Origin: Ooceraea biroi
Taxonomy: Eukaryota; Arthropoda; Insecta; Hymenoptera; Formicidae
Assembly (NCBI RefSeq): GCF_003672135.1
Contig: NC_039510.1
Coordinates: 13,268,001 to 13,332,000, forward strand
Direction of reading: 5' to 3'
Length of the DNA stretch: 64,000 bases
In this document: positions 20,411 through 33,814 of the stretch, piece by piece
Layout: each line of letters begins with the position of its first letter
Position numbering within the stretch: the first letter of the stretch is position 1
Made by a program: the position numbers and the translations under genes
The notes under the pieces: model-generated
The model's database searches: none
What the model was told of the DNA's origin: nothing
The model's input: the letters and a program-made list of their open reading frames with translations, nothing else

Positions 20411-23400
20411 AAGGTGGGAGGAAAGGGAAGAGACGGAAAAAACGGGGTGCGAGGGAGTGAAGAGGGGGGAATGGAAAACGGCGCGTTATCGGCCGCTTCC
20501 GGGCCCTTTGTCGATCGCCACGCCTTCGAAGCTGCGTTTGCGCCACGCCATTTGCGCAACAGTTGGAAGTTGGAATTTCGCCACCCTGAAAATCGTCGCC
20601 CCCGCGCGCGGCCCAACTAAGGAAGGGAGAACGCAACACCGCTGCCTTCCCGCTGCCGTCGTGGACGAGAATCCAGGAGAAGCCCGTCGCCGGCTGGCCA
20701 CCCACCCTTCGCCCTTCATCGTTTGCGAGAGAGCGGCCGTCGTCGGCAGTCCGTGAATCGTGCGCACACATGGCCGATTGCCGTACGTTACATGCACTTA
20801 TACGGGGTGTCTCCGAGGACGCATGCTTCCTTAGTAGCTAAAGAACGAAACAATTTTCTCTCTACTCTGCCGTTACTTACTTATCACACTAACAGGGTGG
20901 GAAGTTGGTAATCGTAAAATCGATAGGAACGAAAAAACAAAGTGAATTCTGATAATTGGTATTATATCACCGTCAACTCTGTTAAAAATTATGGAGTAGT
21001 TACTTCATGGGCATTTAAGGAATTTTTGCAAATTGTATATTGAAGCAATTCGAGGCGTTTATTGAATAATTGAGTGATATCATTGGTTGCAGATTTTTAA
21101 ATATTCATGATCCGAAGGAAGTACGCGGATTCCGGAGCGTCTTGTATCATATCGCGCCGCATTGTTCCACACGCTAAATTTAACAGCTGACCCGATCAAT
21201 TAACAGACTCGGAACGAAGGCGTAGTTGCTCGGCGACGCTTCCGACGCGTCCCTCTTATTCTCTCGGTTGTATCCCGAGAGTACAGAATCAACAGTGCTC
21301 GTTCTCCATCTTCGTGGAAATTCGCCGGCGAAGTAAAATACGATTTCGCCACCACGCACACGCGTATGCCTCGCGCGTCGAAGCGTCGTCTTACGCAACG
21401 CGTCGCTTCGCGCCACGCATTTCGAGGTGCATCCGACGCATCCATGCAGAGATCCCACTTTACGCATTGTTAAACGACGCCTTTTGCAAAATTATGCGAA
21501 CTCTCCTCGCCGCTGAGGAGGGGCGATCCGGCCCATTATCATGCATCAATATACCAATCCGACACGTGGTAACGCAAAATTGTGAGAATTTTTTTCCAAC
21601 CTACGCTCCAATCTGGCACCGTGCATTAATGACCGGCCTTTATCCTGGCCTTTATCCGACATTACGTACTGTACACGCTGGCGTCGTCGACGTAAATCGA
21701 CACGCGATAGGTAGTAAGGAGACTCATGGAAAAAAGATCGCCTGTAAGAACGGCAGCCCCTTCTCTTCCCATCCTATTACACCCATCTGTTCCATACAGC
21801 TCGGACGTTCAATGGACACTCTTGCACGTCCCTTGGATGTCCCGTGTAACGCACGGATATCCGCGTTGACTGTTGTTTTCGAGAAAAAGTACCCGGATTT
21901 CGAAGTACTTGCATGCGACATCGTGCTCTCTGCTGAAATTCGTGATAAGGAACTCTGGCAAAATAATTCAGACGTAATCAAACGGAAATGTCTTTTCGTG
22001 AATTTATTTTCGACTCGTTTTACAATCCGTGATAGTTTTATCGTAGTACTGATTAGATTTATCACGTAACGCTCTTCGCACGAGTGATTCTCGCGGAATA
22101 ACAAGCAACGGTCGCATTATCTACTCTCAGTGAGTACTGGGGAATCCAGGTATCTCGGAATATTGACTGTGCACTTGGGATATCCGTGTCGCGCGCGAGC
22201 GTGACACGCGCTCGCGCGCTCGGCGGTGCCTCTTCCCCGGAGGGGGCGGACGCACCGCCAACAGCACGCTTTCCTTCGTCTCCATCGGGTTGAGAGACTC
22301 GACAATTCCGCCGCTTGTCTCGCCGTCGCGCCATTCGACGTGCCGATCGAAGCGCCAGGATTTTTCCAGAGCGGCGGAATCGCGGAGTCGCCACCCCGAT
22401 AGCTGTTCTCCGCTGGGCCCCGCGCGCTGCCATGTAGTACAACAACACTCGGGGCCTGTTGGGAGAAGGGCAGAAAGAGAAGCTTCATCAGAGCGGCCTT
22501 GAGGCTGAGTGACCAGCCAATCCCAAGCCCCCGCTCGGCGAAGGAGGTGGCGCGGGATTGGCTGAGCCTTCTTCACGGTACCAACCGCGACTTCTTCCGG
22601 ACGCTTCCGGTCGGGGACCACAAGGCCGATTCCCCAGGAGCGGCAGGGGCCCCTGGTGAGTTCTGCGCGTTACAGGTAACGCCGATACTTCTCTATTTTT
22701 CTTCTTCCTCCTCTTCTTCTTCTTCTTCTACTATTACTACTTGTTTTTCGCCTCTCTTGCAAGCACTGTTCTCCCAGCACTCTGTCCGAGCAGCAGCAGC
22801 ATTCGAGAATTGCGAGTAGGTGCCGACATACGTGGTTACCTGGGCCGACCCGCGATCGGAAATCTGGAAATCCCCCGATACCGCGCTCCAGTCGACGATC
22901 GAACCGGTGTGAGCACGGTGAGTTCGATTCTCGATGCGATAGATACGAGAGAACGAATCTTACGCGGCGACCATTTTCTCAGAACGCGACGCGTTTCCGT
23001 TTCAGCGACTGACTCGCCGTCGCTTTTGCGAGAGTTTTGTTTCAGTTAAATAAAAGTACGAGCAGCACTCGGACCGATTCTCTTCGTCTTTTCTTTTCAG
23101 TTCTGAGTCTCGATAGAAATGTTCGGCGGAACCGAGGTTTTAAGGCTAAGGTCAGTGAAACCGATGCGCGCAAGGCTCATTTTCGCGCGTCCGGTAGCAT
23201 CGAAATCCGAACTCGCCGCGAAGTCGTACCGGATTCGTACCAACTTCGGGGCTACATCGCACGCGCGCTGTTACGATCTCGAGGAGAGACGTAAAGGTAT
23301 TTTTTTTCTTTTTATTATTATATAAATTTTTTTGTTCAATCGAATAGGCATGGTCTTCGCAGGAGTAGCAAGAAAACTTTCGACGCAGCCAACGGAAGAG

Positions 23401-26400
23401 ACGGTTCGTTGTTCCAATAGTGTTTCGTACACTTTGGCGAATCTTTATTTGGAGGTAAAGATGAAGTAAATTTTTTAAGTTCCCTGATTGATTAAAATTA
23501 CGCGTGGGAATGTAAAAAAATACGAAATCATCCGATCCAGGTAGGAGAAGAGTCGAGGAATCTCGGTCGCCAAAAGTACAAAGAATTTTAAAAAAGTGCA
23601 GCACGTAACAGCGCGCGCGGGTGCAATAAATTAACACACCTTCTTCGGCATTCCGAAATTATCGAGCGAACCTATTCTCGCACTGTCGGTGATGCCTGGC
23701 TCACGATATTGCACCATTATACTTGCGCGAGTGGCACTCGTAGATCGGTATGACCGCCGCACGATTCACGATATCGTTTGCGCCGAGAAAATGGTAGTTA
23801 CGAGCAGACACGAGGACCGTTTTCGCGTATTCTACCCCCCGAGATGCGACCTCGATGAAATCATCCCGGTTTCGAAGCGTCCGGAGCTATTCTTGCAAAG
23901 AAGAAACAGAAAAAAAAAAGAAAGAAGAACACGACTCTGCAGCAAATTGATCGATACTTTAACGCGGCGGCCAGATATGAAACACGGGCCCGCCAAATGC
24001 AACTCGACGGTGGCTGTGCGGCACAGGAAATCGATCTCTTGTTCTCCCGTCTGCCTCACTATTTTTTTTTTCTTTTTTTTGTCCTTTTCTTTTTCTTCGT
24101 ATCGCCACGGCGCGCGCGATACGCCACCCGACTTGGCGATTTTTGACGCACCAGTCCGGCTCTGTGTGTTGTTGCCGACGCAGGAAATCGATCTCTTGTC
24201 GGCCTCTTCCTTTTCCCTTTCCTGCGCGTGAAGAAACGCAGCGATCGCCAATTGCCGGGCGATTCCCGCTGCGATTATGTACCGCTGATGAACCGCTGAC
24301 TCGCTGTTATCATTCCCCTCCACCTGTTCACATACACACGTACACGTACAGTGGCACACAGTCCGGTCTTCGAACTTTGGTGTCGGACCTCAACCTCTTC
24401 TTTTGGGGACGGTGGTGTGTCACACGCATACATTGCGGCTGCGATATGTTACATTTTGGTCCAGCCGATTAATATATGTATGTATGTATATCTCTCTTTC
24501 TTATCCCGGTCCCTAGCGCACATGAAACCAACGCTTCGGCTACTTTACTGTCCAGCTTGGTTGCCACTTGGTTGAGTTTATCAATATGAGAAAATAGACC
24601 CTCAGACAATTACTCATACAGACTCAGGGGCGAGTACTTGTGGTTAGGGTGCTGTATTGTGTGATATTATATTATATATATACATATATATGCGTTAATT
24701 ATCATATTATGTGCTCCCAACTGCACGTACACTTCATTATCGGCACCCCCTTGCGGAATGAAAGCCTCCTTAGAACGTACGCGCTTTGCTAAGTAGTGCC
24801 GTACCTTTAATCGTGTCGACGTGAGTTTATGACCAAGTGAGCGGTGGTGTGGGCGCCATAACTCAATCTCGCTGCATCTCTACTAACGATCGATCGTAAG
24901 CCGTATCATACCTCGCGTTTTCTCGGCACGGCCCGAAGGCAGGAAACGAAACCGGTATGCTTTGCCGAGTTAATTTTTTGATTACACGCCCGTGCGAGAA
25001 TGCATCCACGAGTCGTCACGAATAAACCTAACGATCTCTGCCTTTCGCGTTTGTAAATTGTAAGTATTATAAATCTAGACTGGTAGACGTCACAGAGAGT
25101 TTCGATCCTCCAATACTGAAGAAAATCGTCTCCGGGCTATGATCCAGGCAAGTGTTCAGTGAGGAATCGTGCGATGCGAATCTTGTTCGCTTAATCTCGC
25201 GGCTCGACGAAACTTCCGGCAGACAAAGTTGTTGGATTTTGATCTCCATGAGGCGAACACGTTCCGGAAAGCGTGTCGAAGGGATAAAATGTGTATGATT
25301 CCCCTTTTAATCGCGTTCGATCGCGGCTTCTAAAATACGATCCTTGGAAACCAGGCCGTTCCTCGTTTGTGGTACCTTCCATTTCATCCCTCTACCTTCT
25401 AGTTTTTTCGATAAGAATAAAGAGAATACGTTTTTTTTTTTCCTTTATGAAGATCGAAAAGTGTTGAGACAGAATTTCTCGCCATATTTTTAGTCTGCAG
25501 AATTGAGCGAGATCTCGCGATACCAATTTTGCATTGCGATATTTTAGCAGATAATTTTTGAAATCGCGAACGTATCTCTGTGTCGCAACTATGTTTTTAT
25601 CATGACATTTTATTTAGCGTGACAGAAAAATCGCTGTTCAGTGCAAGACCTATTGATCCTTGGAGAACCTGGATTAATCATTTCCAGAGTCACGCATTTC
25701 TCGATCTCCTCTCCAACATCTCTGCGAATGTTCGCCGGAAGAATCGGGCGGTATCGCTTCGAAACGCCGATTCTAAGCGCGTGCTTGTAAAAAAAGCATC
25801 AGACTTTGCAGTAGAAAGGTGAAAGCGTACACGAATCGAACAATCGAACAGAATCCGGTCGCGATATCTCTTTCCCTGGCCCGATTACACCGACAGCCTT
25901 GATTGGCTGACATTATGGCCGGCGATCCTGTTTCTAAATCGCAATTGTACCTGATAAACAAGATGTTTCCTTACTTAACACAACCTTTCAAGGAACGCTT
26001 CGCGAAAAGAAGACCGATCATCGTCAATCGATTTTGCTTTTCAAATTTCAGTTTAAGTGTTGAAAGAGTCCTATTTCGTAACGCTTAATCTTGAAAATCA
26101 GAAGGAATGACTTTCCGCCGTGATTCTGCCAATTATATGGAGCCAAAGCGCGGATCACGTTGTGCAGCCGAACGTGTAAGCCGAAATGTCGTTAACCCGT
26201 TTAATTGCCATCCGCGTGTGCGTGGTGCACGCGACGCGGGATAATGGGAAGTGGTAGGAAGCGGGGGAGGAGAACGAGAGTCTCTCGACCCGCGTGCGAG
26301 CTGGCGAACGAGCGAACGGGCGTCTGAATGAATTTATTCGGAAGGCAACAAGGGAGCCGGGCCGAAGAGACCGCATTACCGGGAGCGCGCGCTCGGCGCA

Positions 26401-26500
26401 TTTCTGAGAAAATAAACTCTCCCGCGCTTCCACCGGGCCCTGCTCGCGCGATCGCGCTCGACTTCCTCCCGAAGCGGGTTCCTCTTCCTTGAAACCGATC
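20411..26500. other. Spacer without recognised gene
   Basis: I see no conserved coding exon. The longest frame (21314-22069, +) lacks any family feature. Landmarks: a TTC/CTC run at about 22699-22730, a donor-like CACG|GTGAGT near 22919, T-rich tracts at 24062-24079, a 19-bp exact repeat at 24024-24042 and 24181-24199, and a TA-rich stretch at 24665-24695. Confidence 0.4.
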
Positions 26501-28130
26501 AGTCCCTCCCCCTTCTCCCCCCTGCTCGTTGCTCCTGCCTTCTCTATCGCCCTGTTCGTCGGTGACGCCGATTTGAGAAAGAGGGAGACCGACTGCGCAC
26601 GATTCGCTTCGCGGGTGGATAACGAGAAAAAAAGGAAAACGAAAGAAAAACCGGTAGATGCGTTAGGGGAAAAGAGGGGAGGGGCGGAGGAAGGAGAAGA
26701 GGCCGGGGCGAACAGGATATCGAATTATTTTTTTATTTTTTTTGCTTCGCAGCCCCTTCTCTTGCCTCCTCGCACGCGTATATTGATTTTTAGAAATTCC
26801 TCGCGAGACGGGCGAGCGAACGCGCGAACCGCACCGGTCTATGAAGGAGCGGAGAGGCGAGGAAGCGGAAATCGGAGGAGGGAAGAAGCGGCGCGACGAA
26901 ACCACCCATGGGTCGCGGACCGCCTTGGGAGAGTACATTCGATACGAGCAAATTAGAGAGTCGCCTCGAGAGAGACCCGCAAAAATACCCCTTAGTTACC
27001 AATTCCCTCGTGCGGCCTAAAGTTTCCTACGAAATACTCCAAGATTCTATTGTCCGTTGCAACGTACGCGCGTTACGCGTCCTTTATCTCGCGTCGCGTC
27101 ATCGTCGCGAAATAACGAAATGGCTACGCCGGGATTTGCGCGCTCGGACCGTTAATTTTAATTATCAAGCCGAGAAAGAGGGGAGATTGAAATTCTCGGC
27201 CGCGCTAGGCCTAACTGCGCTAGACGGCCCTGCTTTCGCGGTCGAGAGCAATCGAAGGCAGTCGGAGTCGTCCGAGCGCACGGATCGGAGCGATGTGGTG
27301 GGGGAAAGCGCGCCCCTACCCTATCCCTACCAGGCAGCGTCGTTCGTCCCCCCACTCTATGGTGACCGTGTCGTTGCCTCTCTCGCTCTTGCGACCGCTT
27401 CCTCCGGCCCCTCCGTACGTCTTCCTTCTCCGTCTCGCTCGTTCCCTCTCCATGCGTCTTGCTCCCGTCTCTTTCTCTCTCTCTCTCTTTGGCACGTTCT
27501 AGCTCGTTCCGCTCGTTCTTAACGTCAAACCACTTAGGGCCGCGGACCTCGGCAGTCAGTCGATCTTTCCTAGCAGCGGCATTCCGGCATTTTCCACCTG
27601 ATCGCGCGCGGACGGTCCGGCAAACGCCATTTTGATCGTTGTTACGTTTCTGTCGTCGACATCGTCCTTGTCGTCGTCGTCATCATCATCATCAACATCC
27701 TCATCGTCATCGTCGTCCGACTCGCGCGCCGAGAGAGTGAAAGAGGAGTCTCGCGCGTGAAGCGCACGGAGCACGTTCGCATGTGCGCGCCGCGCGTCGC
27801 GTCGCCTCGTATCAACACCTGACGATTGCCTCGAAAAACAGTATACGCGCCCGTACATGCTACGTGCCGCGCACTAAACCGTGACGCGCGTTGTTGGTGC
27901 GGTGCCGGTTTGATTTCTTTTTTCGTTCGTTCACTCGTTCACCGCTCCCCGCGTTAGGGAGGAAGAGCGAGAGAAAGAGACAGGGCCAGCGAAAGAGTGT
28001 GAGAGAAAGAGTAGCCCGTCCGTGCGCTGGACAAGGAGACGGCCAGGACGGAAAAGGACGGTGGCTGTTGTTTTTCCGTCGTGCGGACGCAACGAGAGAG
28101 ACGAGTCTCGCGTGCGCGGTGCGGAAAAGG

Positions 28131-28152
28131 GAGAGAGAGAGAGAGAGAGAGA
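28131..28152. repeat. (GA)n microsatellite
   Basis: Perfect GA run of 22 bp. Confidence 0.95.
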
Positions 28153-28528
28153 AAGTAAGAGGAACAGAGAGAAAGAGAGAGTGCGTGAGCCCGCGCGTGT
28201 GTGCCACTACCGTCGACGACGACGACGACGTCGTTCGCTCGTTCGTCCATCCGCTCGTTCGCTCTACGTTCCTCTGCCGTAACGTCCTCTCGTCGCTTGG
28301 CGCTAGGACCCACGTCGACACACTCACCGGAGAGCACGACCACGAGTTGGGCCGATACGCCGACCGGAAGAACGTGAGTAGTACGCAATGAAACCTACAT
28401 AATAATTCACAGTGCGCGTCATTCCCCCGCCCCCTCGGCCCCCTTCGCCGCACGCGACGCGCGCTCGTTCGCTCGCGTTAAAAATCTTGTTTTTTTCCGC
28501 CCGCATGGCCTGCCATGTTTAACCGGCG

Positions 28529-28554
28529 TCTCTCTCTCTCTCTCTCTCTCTCTC
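28529..28554. repeat. (TC)n microsatellite
   Basis: Perfect TC run of 26 bp, inverse to the GA run 400 bp upstream. Confidence 0.95.
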
Positions 28555-28711
28555 CTTTCCCATCTCTCCCCCTTTTATCCTCTCTTTGATTTCTCTTTCT
28601 CTCTTCCCGCCCCCTCTTTCCCTTTCAGTTTGCACGTAACTGTGTCCCTCGCTCGCCGTTTTTTTCACCCCGCCGCCCGTTCGTATCCCCCGCGTGTTCA
28701 TCGCTGTCCCT

Positions 28712-28724
28712 CCCCCCCCCCCCC
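28712..28724. repeat. Poly-C run (13)
   Basis: Homopolymer of 13 C. Confidence 0.95.
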
Positions 28725-29029
28725 TCTGTTGCTCCGACGAGCGTGTGCGCGCGATGCGCGTGCACTCGCGGGGCCGATCGCAAATTTGGCGAATCGCGAC
28801 TGACGAAAGTCAACGACGAAAGGCGACCGGCGAGCCGACGTGGACGACGATTGCGGTCGCCGTCACCGCCGCCGCCGCTGTCAAGCGACTCTGCCTCCCT
28901 CCTTCCCTTCTGCTCCTCCCGCCGCTCCGTCTTTCATTGACGCGCTCTCTCGCGTGTTGTTTATCCGTTTCTGCGTAATTCGTGCGTGCGCGCGGAAGCT
29001 TCTGAGGAGGGGAGGGCGGTCGGCACGGC

Positions 29030-29042
29030 GGGGGGGGGGGGG
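29030..29042. repeat. Poly-G run (13)
   Basis: Homopolymer of 13 G, about 305 bp after the C run. Confidence 0.95.
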
Positions 29043-30086
29043 ACGGGTAGAGGAAAGCGCGAGCGAGCGAGTGGTGGGGAACGCGCGCCGAGAGAAAAAT
29101 AATACGGGTCAGGACGTAACGTGGTGCGGTGCCCCCGCGGCACTACGCGAATTCTGCCGCCTGCGTGCATGCACTTCTGCATACGGTCCGTCGATGTGTG
29201 TTTGTGTGTTTTGTGCGACAAATCTCTTGTACATCTCCCGCCTCCTCTCGGGGTCTAAGCTCCGCGAGGACTGTTGGCGCAAGGGCTCCTCTTCGCGCCT
29301 ATATGCTAGTGCGGGCCGCGCGGTGCAGCGCTTCCCCTGCGTTCTCGAACCCGCTTGTTTGTCACGCGAAGCGCGCCGACGACTGTCGCGCCATGCGACG
29401 GCGCTTACGAGGTGAATCCGAGCGGCATCGCTTCCCCCTCGTATCATGGGGTATCGTCTTGTGGCTTTAACCGCTGTCTGGTAATGGATCTCCCCGAAAC
29501 GAGCGTGCGAATCTGAAAACGCGGCATGCGGCGAAACGCATGCGCAACTGCTTTCCTCCCATCGTCGTCATTAAGTATGGGGGTCCCTTGGATGTCCCGT
29601 TTGATGCGCAGATTTTAATAACTTGCCTCGGTGTTCTATTCTTCAGACTTCCAGGGGGTTCGAAACTTCCGAATTATCAACGCACTGAAAACCAAATTTA
29701 TTCATGGTACATTTTCTAGCGGCACTACTGCCCGCTACCGCGCGGAAAATCCTCTTCGTGGAACTATCCGCGTCTCGTTAGAGATCTTATTATAGATGTC
29801 AAAATACAATTGAGAGACCAGCGCGGTCTCAGAAACGGGATGGACGACTCGACGGACGAATTACTTAGGGTCGGAAACAGCAACGTGCCATTTGGCGCGA
29901 CCTTCGACACGATATTTCCTCCGTGTTGATATCCGAGCAACGATCTTGAAAAGAACAGTTGTCCGAGTTGGTTAACCGCGAGGGTAACAGACCCCTAGGG
30001 TCGATTGCACAACGGCGCGTATTGCCGGCGTTACCGAGAGCGCTAATCATCGCCGACTGAATATTCCTGGCCTATTTATATCGCAG

Positions 30087-30145
30087 CCAGACCCAGAAGA
30101 TACAGAAAGGCTCGTGGCGTTCGTGGCGGTTTAAAACGCAACAAC
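30087..30145 (+). other. Candidate 59-nt internal (untranslated?) exon
   Basis: Preceded by a branch-like CTGAAT and a pyrimidine-rich CCTATTTATATCGCAG, and followed by GTGAGT. Two of its frames are open, one Arg-rich. Splice-site quality is the only support. Confidence 0.25.
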
Positions 30146-33100
30146 GTGAGTAGCACGAAATAAAAAGGAAGGGCGTGTAAGCTCGAACAATACGTCGTCG
30201 CTTAACGCGTATAAATATAGAATGGATCACCCGCGTGAATGTTGGCTGAATAAACTATAACGTTGCATCACTCCTCATTTAAATTCAGCGCGATTCGTCT
30301 CCGCGCGGATTCAGCCGGATTTATCTTTGCACGTATCTGTTTGAAAAACGGATCGGCTTCCTCGGTAATTCCTCCCCCCCCCCCTCCCCTCTCGTGAATG
30401 GGAGAGAGTCGAGCCTAAATTCGTCGAAAGATGCCATTAAAATAAAGTCGCTCGAGCAAGTGGGACACCACGTATTTCTTCCTCGTTCCTTATATCTTAT
30501 TCTTGTTCCATCGCGTCTCTTGGTTCTCTCTAATCAGCGTTAGTTAACCAAGCCCCTCCAGCACGACCAATCCTCTCGGTCTCCGGACGAGTGGCCTAAT
30601 TTTCCACGAGGCTCTCTCGCGCTCGCGCGACGAAAAATCGAAAAGCGCGTCGTCCGCTCGTCATGCGCAATTTTTCGAAACGGAGTATCGCTTTGAGAGA
30701 TGACTCATCGGCGCGGCGTCGCAAATCGAGATTATAGCGGAGCGGCTTTTCCACGAAATCCGCCACGCAATAAAACTGCGGAGCGTTAGTTAGGTGATTA
30801 TTTTTACTCGGGATTTTTGCTTCCGGGAAAAATGACGGCAGGCTTTTTGCCCGACGTTTGTTTCGCGAGCAACGCGCGAATTGTAATCGTAATAAGGTCT
30901 CGTTGGTAGACTGTCGTCCGTTTTCGCGGCCAACAAACTCGCTATTCCAGAGCATCGGCTAGTATTGACCCGAAAATAACATTGAATCAGACGCAATAGT
31001 ATCACGTTATGTCGTAAACGTAGGAAAAAAAAAGATAAAGATAATCTTCATTTAACAAGGTTCGTTTTTTCTCCTGCATGTTTTCTCGCCGAAATAAGAT
31101 TACATTCGAGAATATCTATCGTAAATCTTATCGTTATATTTTTTTGTGAAACCACGTCGTTGCGAAACAACATGGCATTCGTGAACACATTCACAATTGG
31201 GAGATGTATGATTCTCTTGATTAATCATTATCGCTCGTATTATTATCCAACATTCATAGACAAATAATCTTTTATTCGCTGAGCTCTTTTTACGTTGTGA
31301 CAAATTTTATTTTGCAAAAATATTTTTCTCAGATGTTTTGAAAATCGCGATGCTATTCCTGAAAACTTTATTCGCTGTGATTAATGCAAACAGACGTCAA
31401 CGGCTGACTAACGTAATCATTCTTACTTTTTTTTCATTTTTTTTTATCCTTTTATATTCCACATAACATAGTTTTAATAATCGTGCTGTAATACGAGGCG
31501 ACGGCTTTCCACGCTAACGCTAGAAATCGATTAAACCGCTTTTAATGGCTGGAAAAAGAACTTTCGACCTTTTTTTTCTGCACGAATTGCGTTATCGCGC
31601 GAACCTTGCGTCACGACTCCCGTTGTGTTGTGTTGGCCGCAAATCGTAAAACGCTTTGAAAACTAGCTGCTATTTGACGTCATCGCGATCACCTGACTTG
31701 TACGTGATTTTCTCGTCGCGCAAACTTCATCGCGTTATGTTTGACGTCGCGGCGAAGCCGCGGGATTTTTCCGAAAAGGAACGTTGGGCGAATGAAACGA
31801 GGTGATATTTTTTTGTTTTTCCAACGATATAACGCGGCAGAATCGAGATTGATATTTTCAGCAAGTGAACTGGGTCTTAACGGTTTTAAGATCTTGAACT
31901 CTCGTTCACCGTAGGCAAAAGGGCAGCCATGGATAACGATGGTGAATGTAAACACACCAGGAATACTGCAAACAGACCGTTTGAGCTTCTCTTTTTATGT
32001 GAATTTTACATTGTGTCGCCAATCTTTTTATTGAAACATGGCAGAGACGTTCAATAATATCTGAACGTTAGGTTCCGCGGTGCCGCAGAGATAGGTCATG
32101 AAATAGATCGTCAACCGTTGATCGACAGGAAGAGAGGTGCCTTAAGCACCCGAAGGATCGTCGATAATCGGCAAACAAGCGGATAATGAACGGTTTCGCG
32201 TGTACCGCCGTTGTAACTTAATTATGCTTGCAGGATATAATTGAAAAACCGATTGCCGGTAATCGGACACGATTATACTGCGGAACGTTATATCCGTTAC
32301 GCGTTAAATGTTTACACTGACATGGATGGCATCGTGCTGCCGTTGCGAAGGTATTATTGCTGTTATGACGAAATGAGCAACGGTGTCGTAATATCATACG
32401 GTATTATAAACCGCTTATTTTAAAAACGAAGTAGTCCAATTCCTGTTTTGAAACGCTGTGAACATATCGATTAAGCGGATGGAAATAATGCTACGATGTA
32501 TGTGTGTACTCATTTGAAGTCCCAAGATTACATTTATGCTATTTTGATAATAAGCGACTGACGTGTGATACGACTCGTGCACATACAAAAAGAGACGGTC
32601 AAACTGTATGAAAAACTGTTGAGACCAAGCTATTAATCGAACTACAATGACGAAAATTTAAATGCGGAAATCAGAAAGATTTGATAAGCATAATTTTACA
32701 AAGATTTGCATTAGTATCGGTTGAATGTTTGCGTAATGACGCTTTAACATTGGAACGACGAAGTACGTCTTGGAGCTCTAAAAGTATGCAATTTTCGTGT
32801 TACGTAGGAATGGCAGACTTTCAAAAATGTACGGTAACGCTTCGCCGGTATCACGTGCATATTCAAATCCAACAATTTATTCCACGCACGTATCCCCCTT
32901 CTTCCTGCGATCTCTCTTTCGTATGCACGTCCTACGAGTGCAAGCCAGTCGTTTTGCGAAATCAAACAATCCGACAAAATAGTCCTACCTATTACACGAT
33001 ATAAAAAGTAATCGACTGTTCGAAACCTATTCTGCGCGTCTGTCTTTCAAGCGCCGTTTCGACCAAGTTCAAAACTCCGCAACCTTGGCAGTCTGTATAA

Positions 33101-33738
33101 GAATTTTACGTGTAACTTTTACGCATTTTCGTACTACGAAAGAGCAAAGATCGAGTTGCGCAATGGTAATAATAAATCACGTACTTGTGAATCATCGTTA
33201 TTCAGTCGCAGATCACAGTTCTACCTTAAAAAATACCATCATTATATGTGTAAATAACCAATCAATCCTAAAATAGCTTGATAACATTACGTTTATTTTA
33301 ATCGCATTAGCAAGTGAAAGAAAATAATATAACACTCGGCGGGAATAACACGACGTATGCCAGCGAAATATCAATGAAACATTTCCTCTTCTCCTCCTTC
33401 CTTCCTCGAGAAATCTTCCCATCCTGGATTTTTCGTTATCCGGCCGGGCTTCTTTCTAGCAAACGGGGCCATCGGCACAAGTGTCCGTAGCCCAAGTCCG
33501 ATCAACGGGCCGGGCCTCGAAGCAACCGGCAGTTTAGTAAACTCGGTTTTACGGTGCAGTTCGTACCTCGTTACGCGTTGCTTGTCCGAGATCAGGGCCG
33601 CACACGAGGAGAGGGAGGGACAGAAGCGGGACTCTGACGCAGTCACGCGGCTGCGAGAGGCACGCCGCTCCGCGTCGCGACTGCGCCGGCATATTATGTC
33701 GGTTCGTGCTCGTCGCCGCGCGGTGCGAACGACCTCGG

Positions 33739-33814
33739 CTCCGACTCGACTTGATTCGACTCGACTCGTCCCTACTCGAATCCGCACAACTTGACTCGAG
33801 TCAATTTGACTCGG
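33739..33814. repeat. Degenerate ACTCG(A) short tandem array
   Basis: GACTCGA/TTCGACTCG-like units are repeated about eight times with variation. Confidence 0.6.

Larger units (their letters stand above)
26501..29470. other. CpG-rich low-complexity block, candidate promoter/5' UTR region
   Basis: High GC with dense CpG, GA and TC runs, GAC/GTC runs at 27651-27718 and 28206-28232, and homopolymer C and G runs. A good + strand donor, GAAGAAC|GTGAGTAG, at 28374 could close an untranslated first exon of a gene starting here and continuing rightward. No protein evidence supports any of the many open frames. Confidence 0.35.

Noticed and set aside
21314..22069. 251-codon plus-strand open frame
   Set aside because: No family motif, no good splice or start context, and composition like the flanking CpG-rich spacer. 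Probably chance.
26908..27522. 204-codon plus-strand open frame
   Set aside because: Runs into pyrimidine-rich simple sequence and has no recognisable domain.
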